A stretch of 64,000 nt of DNA from an uncultured Dorea sp. (GTDB lineage: Bacteria > Bacillota > Clostridia > Lachnospirales > Lachnospiraceae). This document shows, one piece after another, positions 14,886-24,362 of this stretch. Position numbers and translations under genes: made by a program. The stretch is taken from assembly GCA_910580235.1 (NCBI GenBank), contig CAJTVU010000004.1, forward strand, positions 248,001 to 312,000. Direction: 5' to 3'. The notes under the pieces are model-generated. The model saw nothing but the letters and a program-made list of their open reading frames with translations. It made no database searches and was not told where the DNA came from. Within the stretch, counting starts at the first letter, position 1, and every line of letters begins with the position of its first letter.

Positions 14886-17258
14886 TTACCTTTCTGTATA
14901 CTTTTTAATATTAGAAGCATTCGCGACCTTCTCTACCTTGCCGTCTGAAATGACTACAAGCGTTGGAGCCTGCATCACTTTATACTGCTTCGTCAGCTCT
15001 TTATCCTCCTCTGCGTCGATCACCTCATACGCTACGTGTGCGTCGGTCAAGACGCTCTTTGCAAGCACACAGTTCGGGCACGTCTTTGTCGTAAAGAGGA
15101 GCCTTCTTAACCCTGTCTCTGTACTTGCGCTCTCCTTCAGCGCGTCGGCGATATGCTCTCCGGCTTTTGCTTTTACTGTCAGCTTCGAGCTGGCAATATC
15201 ATATACTTTCCGGTCTCTGTACTCCTGCGCTTTCCCGTCGTTCCAGTTCTGGACCGGACGGTAGTAGCCGGTGATCCTGCTGTAGACTTCCGTCACTTCC
15301 CCGCACTCTGGGCATGTATAATGTTCGCCAGTGATGTAGCCGTGGTTCTTACATACAGAATAGGTGGGCGACATCGTGTAATACGGAAGCTTATAATTCT
15401 CTGCGATCTTACGCACAAGCGACGCTGCGGACTTCCAGCCCGGAAGCTTCTCTCCAAGGAACGCGTGGAATACGGTCCCCGATGTATACAATGTCTGCAA
15501 TTCATCCTGTATGTCAAGAGCTGCAAAAATATCTTCTGTGTAGCCTACCGGCAGATGGGAGCTGTTCGTATAATACGGCGTCCCATTACATTCTGCCGCT
15601 GTGACGATATCCGGGTACTTTTCTCTATCATGCTTTGCAAAACGATAGGTCGTCGATTCTGCCGGAGTCGCCTCCAGATTATACAGATCGCCGTATTCTT
15701 CCTGATAGGAGGACAGACGCTCCCGCATATGGTTCAGCACTTTCTTGGAGAAGCTCTGCGTCTCCTCATGGGTCATATCTTTTCCTATCCATTTCGCGTT
15801 CAGCCCCGCTTCGTTCATCCCAAGGAGGCCGATCGTAGAGAAATGATTAGCAAATGTGCCCAAATACCTCTTTGTATACGGATACAGCCCCTCGTCTAAA
15901 AGTTTTGTGATAACAGTGCGCTTTACATGTAAAGAGCGAGCAGAGACATCCATCAGCCGATCCAGACGCTCAAAGAATTCTTCCTCGTTCTCGGACAAAT
16001 ATGCGATCCTTGGCATATTGATCGTAACAACGCCTACAGATCCTGTGCTCTCGCCGCTCCCGAAAAATCCGCCGGACTTCTTACGCAGCTCCCTGAGGTC
16101 CAGGCGCAGGCGGCAGCACATGCTCCTGACATCGCTGGGCTCCATATCGCTGTTAATATAATTCGAGAAGTACGGCGTCCCATACTTCGCCGTCATTTCA
16201 AACAGCAGACGGTTATTTTCTGTGTCGGACCAGTCAAAATCACTTGTGATAGAATACGTCGGGATCGGATATTGGAATCCCCGCCCATGGGCGTCGCCTT
16301 CAAGCATGATCTCGATAAACGCTTTATTTACCATATCCATCTCTTCTTTACAGTCACCGTATGTAAAGTCTCGCTCCTTTCCGCCTACCACTGCCGGAAG
16401 GGCTGCAAGGTCATTTGGCACTGTCCAGTCCAGCGTAATGTTCGAGAAAGGCGCCTGCGTGCCCCATCTGGACGGTGTGTTCACCCCATAGATGAAGGAC
16501 TCGATACACTTCTTCACTTCTGGATAAGACAGGCCGTCTGCCTTTACGAACGGCGCCAGATATGTATCGAAGGAGGAGAACGCCTGGGCTCCCGCCCACT
16601 CATTCTGCATAATCCCGAGGAAGTTTACCATCTGATTACAAAGTACGCTTAAATGCTTTGCCGGGGAGGAGGAGATCTTTCCCGGGATCCCGCCCAGCCC
16701 TTCCTGGATCAGCTGCTTTAACGACCATCCTGCACAATATCCTGTAAGCATAGAAAGGTCGTGTATATGGATATCCGCGTCCCTGTGCGCCCGGCCTATC
16801 TCTTCATCATAAATCTCCGACAGCCAGTAGTTTGCCGTAATCGCGCCGGAATTGCTTAAGATAAGCCCGCCTACCGAATAAGTCACTGTAGAGTTTTCTT
16901 TTACGCGCCAGTCTGAAACCTTGACATAGCTATCCACGATCTCCTTGTAATTCAGCATGGTAGACTTCAGATTACGCACTTTCTCTCTTTGCTTCCTGTA
17001 GAGTATATATCCCTTTGCCACATCGGAATAGCCCGTCTTGATCAGCATTTCCTCCACGCTGTCCTGGATATCCTCCACGCCGATCAGGGAATCCTTCACT
17101 TTCGGGGCGAATGCAGCCGTCACTTTAAGCGCCAGCAAGTCTATGATGTCCTGATTATATTCTTTATCCTGTGCCTGAAATGCTTTCTCAATCGCAGCGC
17201 TGATCTTTCCCAGGCTGAAGTCAGCGATCTGTCCGTCACGCTTTGTTACTTGATACAT
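14886..17258 (-). CDS. nrdD: Anaerobic ribonucleoside-triphosphate reductase with a fused C-terminal thioredoxin-like domain
   Basis: A 790-residue class III reductase making deoxyribonucleotides without oxygen. An N-terminal ATP-cone (1-95) precedes the ten-stranded barrel; the C-terminal Zn site (CKNHG and CPECG) and the glycyl-radical loop RITGYYRPV are intact. After residue 710 there is an extra 80-residue thioredoxin/glutaredoxin-like domain with CPNC at 727-730, followed by QAPTLVV, a typical cis-Pro segment. It could supply reducing equivalents directly. Two NrdR boxes overlap its promoter. The activase gene lies just upstream but outside this promoter. Confidence 0.95.
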   Translation of the reverse strand: MYQVTKRDGQIADFSLGKISAAIEKAFQAQDKEYNQDIIDLLALKVTAAFAPKVKDSLIGVEDIQDSVEEMLIKTGYSDVAKGYILYRKQREKVRNLKSTMLNYKEIVDSYVKVSDWRVKENSTVTYSVGGLILSNSGAITANYWLSEIYDEEIGRAHRDADIHIHDLSMLTGYCAGWSLKQLIQEGLGGIPGKISSSPAKHLSVLCNQMVNFLGIMQNEWAGAQAFSSFDTYLAPFVKADGLSYPEVKKCIESFIYGVNTPSRWGTQAPFSNITLDWTVPNDLAALPAVVGGKERDFTYGDCKEEMDMVNKAFIEIMLEGDAHGRGFQYPIPTYSITSDFDWSDTENNRLLFEMTAKYGTPYFSNYINSDMEPSDVRSMCCRLRLDLRELRKKSGGFFGSGESTGSVGVVTINMPRIAYLSENEEEFFERLDRLMDVSARSLHVKRTVITKLLDEGLYPYTKRYLGTFANHFSTIGLLGMNEAGLNAKWIGKDMTHEETQSFSKKVLNHMRERLSSYQEEYGDLYNLEATPAESTTYRFAKHDREKYPDIVTAAECNGTPYYTNSSHLPVGYTEDIFAALDIQDELQTLYTSGTVFHAFLGEKLPGWKSAASLVRKIAENYKLPYYTMSPTYSVCKNHGYITGEHYTCPECGEVTEVYSRITGYYRPVQNWNDGKAQEYRDRKVYDIASSKLTVKAKAGEHIADALKESASTETGLRRLLFTTKTCPNCVLAKSVLTDAHVAYEVIDAEEDKELTKQYKVMQAPTLVVISDGKVEKVANASNIKKYTER

Positions 17259-17346
17259 GGATATACTATACTCCTCTCTTCATCACTTTCATTATTTTTC
17301 TACTATTTATCGGCTCTCCGCTGTGCGGATTTGTAGCCACCAACCT

Positions 17347-17410
17347 ATGATAGCACTATATATTGTGCCATGTCAATACAAATACATAAAAAGAAAGCAA
17401 TATATTGTGT
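17347..17410 (-). promoter_or_regulatory. nrdD promoter with two NrdR boxes
   Basis: On the minus strand TTGACA (17376-17371) and TATCAT (17352-17347) are 18 bases apart. NrdR box 1, GCACTATATATTGTGC, fills 17353-17368, exactly between the hexamers; box 2, AAGCAATATATTGTGT, is at 17395-17410, just upstream of the -35. Centres are 42 bases apart, four helical turns, matching cooperative NrdR binding. Confidence 0.88.
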
Positions 17411-17445
17411 GCCTTCTTTTCACAATACATCGCTCCTTAATCTTC

Positions 17446-18138
17446 CTACAGCCCCCGCAGCTCTGCGGCCTTCACATACTTTTTTACAGTCCCGAGGGCC
17501 TGCTCCATAATATCCCGATCATAACCGCGCAGCCCAGGCTGTATCAGGTCTCCCGAATCCACGAACTGCTGCAGATAATAATGCTCCGCCCCTTCGATCC
17601 ATCGCCCGATCGCCTCGAGATCCGCCCGCTGATGGAACTCTCTCACTACGGTCGTCCTGAGCTCGTACGGAACGTTCCCTTCGAGAAGATACTGCACGCT
17701 CCGGGCGACGTCCGACACATCATAATCTTCGATCTCGATCGTTCTTCCGTAATTCTCTTTTGCATTCTTAATATCCATCGCTATGTAATCCACAAGCCCT
17801 TCTTCTACCAGGCCCTTAAGCCTGTCCGGGAAGCTGCCGTTCGTATCCAGCTTCACCGAAAATCCCAGCTCTTTTATCTCTCTTAAAAGCTCCTCAATAT
17901 CCTTGTGTAGCAGCGGCTCTCCTCCTGTGACACATACGCCGTCCAATATCCCGCGGCGCTTCTTAAGAAACGCAAAAACCTCTTCCTGTGTAATCTCCCG
18001 GCCGTCCTGTATATGGGTTACAAGCGATGCGTTATGGCAGAACGGGCAACGGAAATTACAGCCTGCCGTAAAAACAGTGCAGGCCACCTTGCCCGGATAA
18101 TCTAAAAGTGTCAGCTTCTGCAGCCCCTGAATCATCAT
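17446..18138 (-). CDS. nrdG: Anaerobic ribonucleotide reductase activating protein (radical SAM)
   Basis: A radical-SAM enzyme of about 230 residues that installs the glycyl radical on NrdD. The cluster motif CNFRCPFCHNA is followed by TGGEPLL and a compact TIM-barrel half. It belongs to the longer NrdG2-like branch. The frame extends to 18159, but ATG at 18138 avoids overlap with the DUF1848 gene and has a GGGATGAGG site just before it. It appears to be transcribed with DUF1848, while nrdD has its own NrdR-controlled promoter. Confidence 0.93.
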   Translation of the reverse strand: MMIQGLQKLTLLDYPGKVACTVFTAGCNFRCPFCHNASLVTHIQDGREITQEEVFAFLKKRRGILDGVCVTGGEPLLHKDIEELLREIKELGFSVKLDTNGSFPDRLKGLVEEGLVDYIAMDIKNAKENYGRTIEIEDYDVSDVARSVQYLLEGNVPYELRTTVVREFHQRADLEAIGRWIEGAEHYYLQQFVDSGDLIQPGLRGYDRDIMEQALGTVKKYVKAAELRGL

Positions 18139-18142
18139 AGCC

Positions 18143-19072
18143 TCATCCCTGCCAGTCAAAAAGTGAAAATTGGTAATCCCTGTTGGATCTGATCTCTCTG
18201 TCGGTCACTGTCTCATCCCCCCGCAGCTGTCCGATCAGAAGCGGCGAGGCCGGGTCGTGCAGCTCTTTCTTCCTTCTGGCGCTCCCCGTCGATCTCGTGG
18301 CATAACAATATTTACAGCCGTTTGTACATGTGTCATAAATCCCTACATCTATGCTTTCTACACATCTGCACTGCAGCCTCTGTCCAGACGCCTTCTTCAC
18401 ATCCATCTTATATCCGGCCAGCTTCTGGATCCTCTCCCTGTCAATACACGCTCCATGCCGGATCCCAAATGCGGACAGATCGATCTTCTCGGCACATGTA
18501 TAGAGAGGAAGATGATATCTTCCGGCAATTTTCGACAATCTCTGCGCTATTTCCCACATTTCTTCCGGCTCCATGCAGGGAAAGCCGTTATCCTCGTAAA
18601 GATCCACGAAGCTGATCACACATCTTTCTGTCGCACGATGAAGCCATTGGCACATAGCTTCGAACTTCTCCACATGATACTCTACAGAATATTTATCTGT
18701 CAGGACAATAGGGTCGAACCGCCAATCCAGCCTGTCCTTCCCTATCATTTCACTGAGAAGGAGGAACGTGGCCATAGATTCTTCCATACCAGGGATTCCC
18801 GGTTCCAGATCCCTCTCATAATCTGTGACCGTCATCTGGATGTAATATCGATACCCCATCCTGTCGATCTCCTTCAGATATGGGATCAAAGGCTCGGGAT
18901 TCTTCGTCCAGAAAACAATACAATCCACCGCATCCGGTGTAAGGCGGATACGGCTTACCTTTTTTCGGTTGTAGGGATTGGGGACAAGAACCTGCCCTTC
19001 CCTGAGCCGGTTCATGAACCACTCCGGATATAACGCCGGAATATCCGTCCTCCTGCTTGCACTGATAATCAT
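18143..19072 (-). CDS. DUF1848 protein (Fe-S, radical-SAM-like)
   Basis: A protein of about 309 residues beginning MIISASRRTDIPALYPEW, the hallmark of DUF1848. A C-terminal cysteine cluster (CRC, then CTNGCKYCYA) suggests an iron-sulfur site of radical-SAM type, although the position differs from canonical enzymes. The family is reported near DNA-repair lyases but has no assigned reaction. ATG at 19072 is preceded by AGGAG; a longer frame to 19111 lacks a site. Directly upstream of nrdG, so the two probably share a transcript. Confidence 0.85.
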   Translation of the reverse strand: MIISASRRTDIPALYPEWFMNRLREGQVLVPNPYNRKKVSRIRLTPDAVDCIVFWTKNPEPLIPYLKEIDRMGYRYYIQMTVTDYERDLEPGIPGMEESMATFLLLSEMIGKDRLDWRFDPIVLTDKYSVEYHVEKFEAMCQWLHRATERCVISFVDLYEDNGFPCMEPEEMWEIAQRLSKIAGRYHLPLYTCAEKIDLSAFGIRHGACIDRERIQKLAGYKMDVKKASGQRLQCRCVESIDVGIYDTCTNGCKYCYATRSTGSARRKKELHDPASPLLIGQLRGDETVTDREIRSNRDYQFSLFDWQG

Positions 19073-19181
19073 TTTATTACTCCTGATAACGCTCTTATAG
19101 ACATTATACACAAATTTACAGCTTTGTGTTGGCTTTTACTAAATATTCAATTAACTGACATATATCTCTGCTATGTCTTTA

Positions 19182-19234
19182 TTGTTAACTGTTTTTTCAT
19201 TTAAGTTGACATTTCACATATTATCTTTTATACT
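19182..19234 (+). promoter_or_regulatory. bioY promoter overlapped by a BirA-type biotin operator
   Basis: TTGTTAAC (19182-19189), 15 bases, then GTTGACAT (19205-19212) matches the two-half-site biotin operator (second half 6 of 8). The second half-site covers a strong -35, TTGACA (19206-19211), followed after 17 bases by TATACT (19229-19234). Binding of biotinyl-BirA here would block the promoter. Confidence 0.8.
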
Positions 19235-19281
19235 GCCTTATATAAAGATATTAAAATATTTATCAGAAAGGAAGATTACTT

Positions 19282-19869
19282 ATGCCAACCCTGTCAAACT
19301 CATCAAATCCATCAAATGTGCCAGCCTCGAGAGCTTCTGTGCAGGATTTATGCGCGGTCGCTCTGTGTACCGCCGTCACTGTAATCATGGCGCAGATCTC
19401 CATCCCCATGCCTCTCGGCGTGCCTATGACTATGCAGACTTTCGCAGTCATGCTGGCCGCCATCATACTGGGCGCAAAAAAAGGAGCTGCGGCTACTCTT
19501 GTCTACATGCTCCTCGGGGCGATCGGCCTTCCTGTATTTTCCAACTTTACCGGCGGCGCGCAATGTCTTGTCGGCCCCACCGGAGGATTCATTCTGTCTT
19601 TTCCTCTTATGGCATATATCATCGGCCTCGGTGCAAAAAGATACTATGAAAGGAAAAGCCTGTTCATACTCTCTCTCATTGCCGGGACGGCCGTAAATTA
19701 TCTTATAGGCGTGCTTATGTTCGCCTTTGTCACAGGGGGCACGCTTGCAGCGGGATTCGCCGCCTGCGTGATGCCTTTTATCCCTACGACGATTATTAAA
19801 ATGATACTCGCCGCCGTCCTCGGCCTCAAAATCCGAAAAAGGCTGCCGCTGTCAATAAACAACAGATAA
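19282..19869 (+). CDS. bioY: Biotin transporter S component BioY
   Basis: A 195-residue membrane protein with about six hydrophobic segments and the BioY signatures VPMTMQTFAVMLAA, GAIGLPVF and GPTGGFILSFP. It binds biotin and docks with an ECF module; ecfA1A2T at 10129-12646 are the obvious partners. AGAAAGGAAG precedes the ATG. The BirA-type operator upstream supports regulation by biotin. Confidence 0.95.
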   Translation: MPTLSNSSNPSNVPASRASVQDLCAVALCTAVTVIMAQISIPMPLGVPMTMQTFAVMLAAIILGAKKGAAATLVYMLLGAIGLPVFSNFTGGAQCLVGPTGGFILSFPLMAYIIGLGAKRYYERKSLFILSLIAGTAVNYLIGVLMFAFVTGGTLAAGFAACVMPFIPTTIIKMILAAVLGLKIRKRLPLSINNR

Positions 19870-19878
19870 TCAGGAACT

Positions 19879-20415
19879 CTAGCCAAAGTTCTTCTCTACC
19901 AGCCTGCAGTATTCCTTGTATGCATCTACATCGTCAAATGCTCCTTTCAGGGCGTCGCGCACGCCTTTGTAATACCAGCCGATAGTACGCTTGTCCTTCA
20001 TACGGAACCGATTCCACAGCTCTTCCCCCACCACGGGGTAATCCCTGTCTATATCCCGTATATTTGACAGCTTATCCGCAAGGCCTATCATCTGGATCTC
20101 CCTCGGGGCGCTGCGAAGACACTCGATCGTGGCCGTTTTCCTCTCCAGCCACGTCTTCGACTTGTCTTCGCTCTCCCGGGAGACCATATCGGCCACTCTC
20201 TCCGAAAATTCCTGAGCCAGGACACTCTGAGTGACCCCCTCGCAGTCCTCGATCGTATCGTGCAGGATAGCCGCGCTTATAATCTCCTCATCCTCTGTCA
20301 TGGCAGAGACAATATCGCCGACTTCCATAGGGTGTACGATATAAGGCTTGTTCGTACCTTTTCTGAACTGTCCTTCGTGCGCTTTTGTCGCAAATGCGAT
20401 CGCCCTGTTAATCAT
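19879..20415 (-). CDS. HD-domain hydrolase, RelA/SpoT-hydrolase-like (MESH1-type)
   Basis: A single-domain HD protein of about 178 residues. H28 in YIVHPMEV and H52-D53 in ILHDTIEDCEG match the metal site of SpoT hydrolase domains, and ADKLSNIRDI is the downstream helix. No synthetase, TGS or ACT domain follows, so it is a small alarmone-hydrolase-like protein; substrate not proven. The frame opens at 20460, but GGAGGAG precedes ATG at 20415. It overlaps the RND pump gene by eight bases. Confidence 0.85.
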   Translation of the reverse strand: MINRAIAFATKAHEGQFRKGTNKPYIVHPMEVGDIVSAMTEDEEIISAAILHDTIEDCEGVTQSVLAQEFSERVADMVSRESEDKSKTWLERKTATIECLRSAPREIQMIGLADKLSNIRDIDRDYPVVGEELWNRFRMKDKRTIGWYYKGVRDALKGAFDDVDAYKEYCRLVEKNFG

Positions 20416-23400
20416 TTGTTCTCCTCCTGTGGAATAAGTCAAATATACATGGAACAACAACCAATGTCAATATCGTACCGTATATGAGGCCTCCGATCGT
20501 CACGACCGCCATGGGCTGCACCATATCTGAGCCCATCCCGAATCCCGCCGCCATAGTCGACAGTCCAAGGATCGTAGTAAATGCCGTCATAATGATCGGT
20601 CTAAGTCTTGTCTTTCCCGCTTCCACAAGTGCGCGTCTCTTTTCTTTCCCTTCCGCTATAAGCTGATTCGTATAATCGATAAATACAATGCCGTTGTTTA
20701 CGATAATGCCCGAGAGCATGACAAAGCCTATCATGGCGATCACGCTGACTGGCATACTGGAAATCCACAGCGCCAGCAGCCCTCCTGTAAATGCAAGCGG
20801 CACGGTGAACATAATGATGAACGGGGACTTCAGCGACTGGAACTGCGCCACCATGATCAGGTACATGAACACAAGAGCCAGGGCAAGCATCTTGAAAAGC
20901 TCTGTCATCGCCTCATTGATCGTTTCGTCCTCGCCGGTCATTTTGACCTCATATCCCTCCGGCACATCATAGCGGTCCAGCTCCTCCTGGATCCGTCCCG
21001 CCACGATCCCGATGTTGCTCCCTTCCTGGATCTCTGCCGTCACAGACATATACCTGCTCTGGGAGATCCGGTTGATAGAGCGCGGGCTCACGCCGTCTTC
21101 GAACACTGCCACATCCGCAAGCCTTACCTCCTCAGACGTACCATCCTGCTTCGTTACTGTAAAGGCTATATTACGCACATCTTCTCTTGTCATGGCCTCA
21201 TTCGCCCCGTCCTTTACATAGACGTCGTAGTCTTTCGTATCTGTCCCGAGTGTCAGAGATGGCTGGGCCTCTGAAAGCCTTTTATATAATTCCTGATAGA
21301 CTTGCGCTACCGTAAGGCCGTGAGATGTTGCTCTCGCCTTATCTACGACGACGCGCAGCTCTTCTGTATTATCCTCCGTGCCGTCGGACACATTCTGCGT
21401 CCCTTCCACTGATTCCAGGATCTCTTTCATGTCCGCTGCGATCTCCTGAAGCCTGTCTAAGTCTCTCCCTTTGATCTGGATATTTACTCCCGAGCTCCCA
21501 AGCGCGCTCATATCCATATTGGACATGCTTACAGTCACTTCTCCGTTAACATCTTCTGTGCGCTTTTCAATCTCCCTTTTCAGCTCTTTGTTCGACAGGG
21601 CCGGATCTTCTTTTGTAATGGCGTAGAACTGTACCTGGTTCGACACTGTCTGCATCCCAAGCATATCGCCCGAGGACACAAGCGCGCCGATATCCTCCAC
21701 ATCCTTTATCCCGCCTACCCGCTCCATAATCTTATCCGCCTCTTTCGCGGTGTCTTCCAGGCTGGAGCCCTCCTCTGTCTCGAGAGTAATGGCCACCTGC
21801 GTGCTCTCCATTGGAGGCATGAACTCTGCGCCCCTCGACGCAGCGAGGAAAATGCTCCCCACAAACAGCGCCAGCGTCCCAATGAGGACGAGCCCTTTTA
21901 TACGCAGCGCTCTCGCAAGGATCCTCCCATATATGTCTTTTATTTTGACATACAGCCTCGATTCGCCTTTCTGCGCTTTTTTAAGCAGCCCGGCAGACAT
22001 CATCGGCACGACCGTAAGCGCTACCAGAAGGCTGGCAAGAAGAGAATATCCAATAGTAAGCCCCATATCTACAAACAGCTGCCTTGTAATCCCTTTTGTA
22101 AACACGATCGGTAAGAATACGCACACGGTCGTAAGGGTAGATGCCAGGATCGCTCCACTCACCTGGCGCGCTCCTACAATGGCCGCCTCTTTTCCCGACG
22201 CCCCTTCTTCAGTACGCATCCGGTATATATTTTCAATCACTACGATCGAATTATCTACCAGCATACCGACTCCAAGAGCCAGGCCGGACAGCGAGATGAC
22301 ATTTAAAGTCACCCCTGAGAAATACATCGCCACGATGGCCGCCATAATACTGATTGGAATCGAACATGCAATGACAAACGTAGAGCCGAGGCTCTTCAAA
22401 AATATAAGCAATATGATAATTGCAAGTACCGCGCCATAAACAAGGTTCTGGAGCACAGAATTGACGATCAGGTCAATATAGATCCCCTGATCCATCAAGG
22501 TCACTGCATGAATATCTTTATTGTCTTTCTGTATCTGCCCCAGCCTCTCAAGCACCCGGTCGCTTACATCCCCCGTGGAATATCCTGTCTGCTTCTGGAC
22601 AGTAAGCATAACGCCCGGCTGTCCATTTATCCTGGCATACGTCTCGTCCGCATTGCTCGCCAGCTCCACCGATGCCACGTCGGAAAGCTTCACTGGATCT
22701 ATGCCGTCCATATCAAGGAGCAGCAGCTCCTTCAATTCGTCGATATTTTTAAATTTGTCTCCTACGCGTATCAGGAAATCAATTCCGTCTTCCGTCACAT
22801 ATCCGGCAGGCATACGGAAATTCTGAGCAGACAATATCGTCCGTATCGTGTCGACAGACAACAGGCTTCCCACATCTGCCGAAGCCCCCGCCTGTTCCTT
22901 CGCTGCGTCCATCTGAGCCTCCTGCATCTGGATCGCGCTCTCGCCTGCCGCCAGCTGTGCCGATGCGTCGCCCAGTCCTGCTGCCGCTTCAAGCTGCGCC
23001 GACGCCAGCTGCCCTCTCGCCTCCGCAAGAGAAAGGGCTCCCTCATTTACCTGGGACTGCATGGATTCCAGCTGCTGCTTCCCTTCACTGAGCTGCCTCT
23101 GCGCCTCGGCAAGCTGCGCTTCCTGCTCTGTAAGCTGCGCGATGGATGCTTCTAAAGCGGACTTTGCCGTATCATAGCCATCCACAGTGCCTTGCAATTG
23201 GTCTACGATAGCCTGCAGCTCCGCTTCCTGCTCAGGCGTAAGGATCTCTGCCCCCGCTGCTTCAAGAGCGGCTTTAGCCTCATCATAGGACTGTTTCGCC
23301 TGCTCAAGCCCTGCCAGCTGCGCTTCCGCCGCCTGCCGTGCGGTCTGTGCCAGCGCTGCCTGCTGAGCAAGCTGGGTCTCCGACACATTCAGCTCTGCCA

Positions 23401-24190
23401 TCTTCTCCGTAATCTCCAACTGCGCCTGCTTAAGCTCTTCGCTCTTTACGGACATCTGCGCTTCTGCTTCCGAAAGCCCCTGGGCCGCCTGCTCCCTTCC
23501 CGATGCAAGTGCGTTCTTCCCGCTCTCCACCTGGGCTTTCGCCTCATCAAGCGCCGCCTTTGCCTCGTTCATCTGAGCTTCCATCTCTGCTTTTATCTCA
23601 TCGCTTAGCTCATCTACTTTCTGTGCGTTCAGCGTGACTTCGACCGTCTCTTCAATCGTCCCGGTGGCCGTGACCGAAGCGACCCCTTCCACGCTCTCTA
23701 TCTCCGGGATCACCTGCTCCTCAATAATCTTGCTCACCTGGGCCGCATCAGCTCCCTTTGCGCTCACTGCGGTTATGAGTACTGGCATCATGTCCGGGTT
23801 CAGCTTCATAATGAGCGGGCTTCCCACGCCGTCCGGCCAGTAGCCGCTGATCTGATCAAGGCTCTCCCGCATCTCGATCGTGACAGAATCCATATTCGCT
23901 GTCTGGTCAAATTCCAAAATGACAGTGGATGCATTTTCGCTGGAAACAGACTGTATGTTGCGAATGTTGCTTACCGTTGCCATCGTCTGCTCCACAGGCT
24001 TTGTCACGATCTCCTCTACCTCTTCGGGACTGGCGCCCGGATAGGTGGTCATAACCAGCGCATAGGGAAGGTTCATGCTGGGGAGCAGATCTACTGTCAT
24101 ATTTGTAAAGGACACAAATCCTAGAATAAGGATCAGCACGATCCCCACTACTACTGTATAAGGCTTTCTGACGCTAAGTTTTGATAACAT
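20408..24190 (-). CDS. RND-family efflux permease with a ~240-residue coiled-coil insertion
   Basis: A 1260-residue HAE1/AcrB-type pump. TM1 is at 13-29, porter domains follow, the proton-relay region contains GVTLNVISLSGLALGVGMLVDNSIVVIENI, and a second RND repeat ends near residue 1250. Residues about 193-436 are an Ala/Gln/Glu-rich heptad coiled coil inserted in the PN2 porter subdomain, between VEVTLNAQKVDEL and SVDTIRTILSAQNFRMPAGYV. No membrane-fusion partner gene is adjacent. Substrate unknown. Promoter at 24271-24299. Confidence 0.93.
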   Translation of the reverse strand: MLSKLSVRKPYTVVVGIVLILILGFVSFTNMTVDLLPSMNLPYALVMTTYPGASPEEVEEIVTKPVEQTMATVSNIRNIQSVSSENASTVILEFDQTANMDSVTIEMRESLDQISGYWPDGVGSPLIMKLNPDMMPVLITAVSAKGADAAQVSKIIEEQVIPEIESVEGVASVTATGTIEETVEVTLNAQKVDELSDEIKAEMEAQMNEAKAALDEAKAQVESGKNALASGREQAAQGLSEAEAQMSVKSEELKQAQLEITEKMAELNVSETQLAQQAALAQTARQAAEAQLAGLEQAKQSYDEAKAALEAAGAEILTPEQEAELQAIVDQLQGTVDGYDTAKSALEASIAQLTEQEAQLAEAQRQLSEGKQQLESMQSQVNEGALSLAEARGQLASAQLEAAAGLGDASAQLAAGESAIQMQEAQMDAAKEQAGASADVGSLLSVDTIRTILSAQNFRMPAGYVTEDGIDFLIRVGDKFKNIDELKELLLLDMDGIDPVKLSDVASVELASNADETYARINGQPGVMLTVQKQTGYSTGDVSDRVLERLGQIQKDNKDIHAVTLMDQGIYIDLIVNSVLQNLVYGAVLAIIILLIFLKSLGSTFVIACSIPISIMAAIVAMYFSGVTLNVISLSGLALGVGMLVDNSIVVIENIYRMRTEEGASGKEAAIVGARQVSGAILASTLTTVCVFLPIVFTKGITRQLFVDMGLTIGYSLLASLLVALTVVPMMSAGLLKKAQKGESRLYVKIKDIYGRILARALRIKGLVLIGTLALFVGSIFLAASRGAEFMPPMESTQVAITLETEEGSSLEDTAKEADKIMERVGGIKDVEDIGALVSSGDMLGMQTVSNQVQFYAITKEDPALSNKELKREIEKRTEDVNGEVTVSMSNMDMSALGSSGVNIQIKGRDLDRLQEIAADMKEILESVEGTQNVSDGTEDNTEELRVVVDKARATSHGLTVAQVYQELYKRLSEAQPSLTLGTDTKDYDVYVKDGANEAMTREDVRNIAFTVTKQDGTSEEVRLADVAVFEDGVSPRSINRISQSRYMSVTAEIQEGSNIGIVAGRIQEELDRYDVPEGYEVKMTGEDETINEAMTELFKMLALALVFMYLIMVAQFQSLKSPFIIMFTVPLAFTGGLLALWISSMPVSVIAMIGFVMLSGIIVNNGIVFIDYTNQLIAEGKEKRRALVEAGKTRLRPIIMTAFTTILGLSTMAAGFGMGSDMVQPMAVVTIGGLIYGTILTLVVVPCIFDLFHRRRTND

Positions 24191-24270
24191 ATATGTCCCC
24201 TTGCTCTCTCACATGTTCCTTATTATATGTCCCGTATATATCTCATTATCATATCTTTTTAAACATTACA

Positions 24271-24299
24271 ATAATAGCACTGAAACATACAAATATCAA
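24271..24299 (-). promoter_or_regulatory. Promoter of the RND pump gene
   Basis: Minus-strand TTGATA (24299-24294), 17-base spacer, TATTAT (24276-24271). The predicted leader is about 75 bases. Confidence 0.65.
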
Positions 24300-24362
24300 T
24301 GTCGCCCCCCGATTTAATAAATATTTTATATGAATTTAGCAATCCGTTCCTATACCTATGAT

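Noticed and set aside
14886..15130. Assembly fusion creating the NrdD thioredoxin-like tail
   Set aside because: The frame is continuous, composition is unchanged and the junction follows the glycyl-radical domain by a plausible linker.
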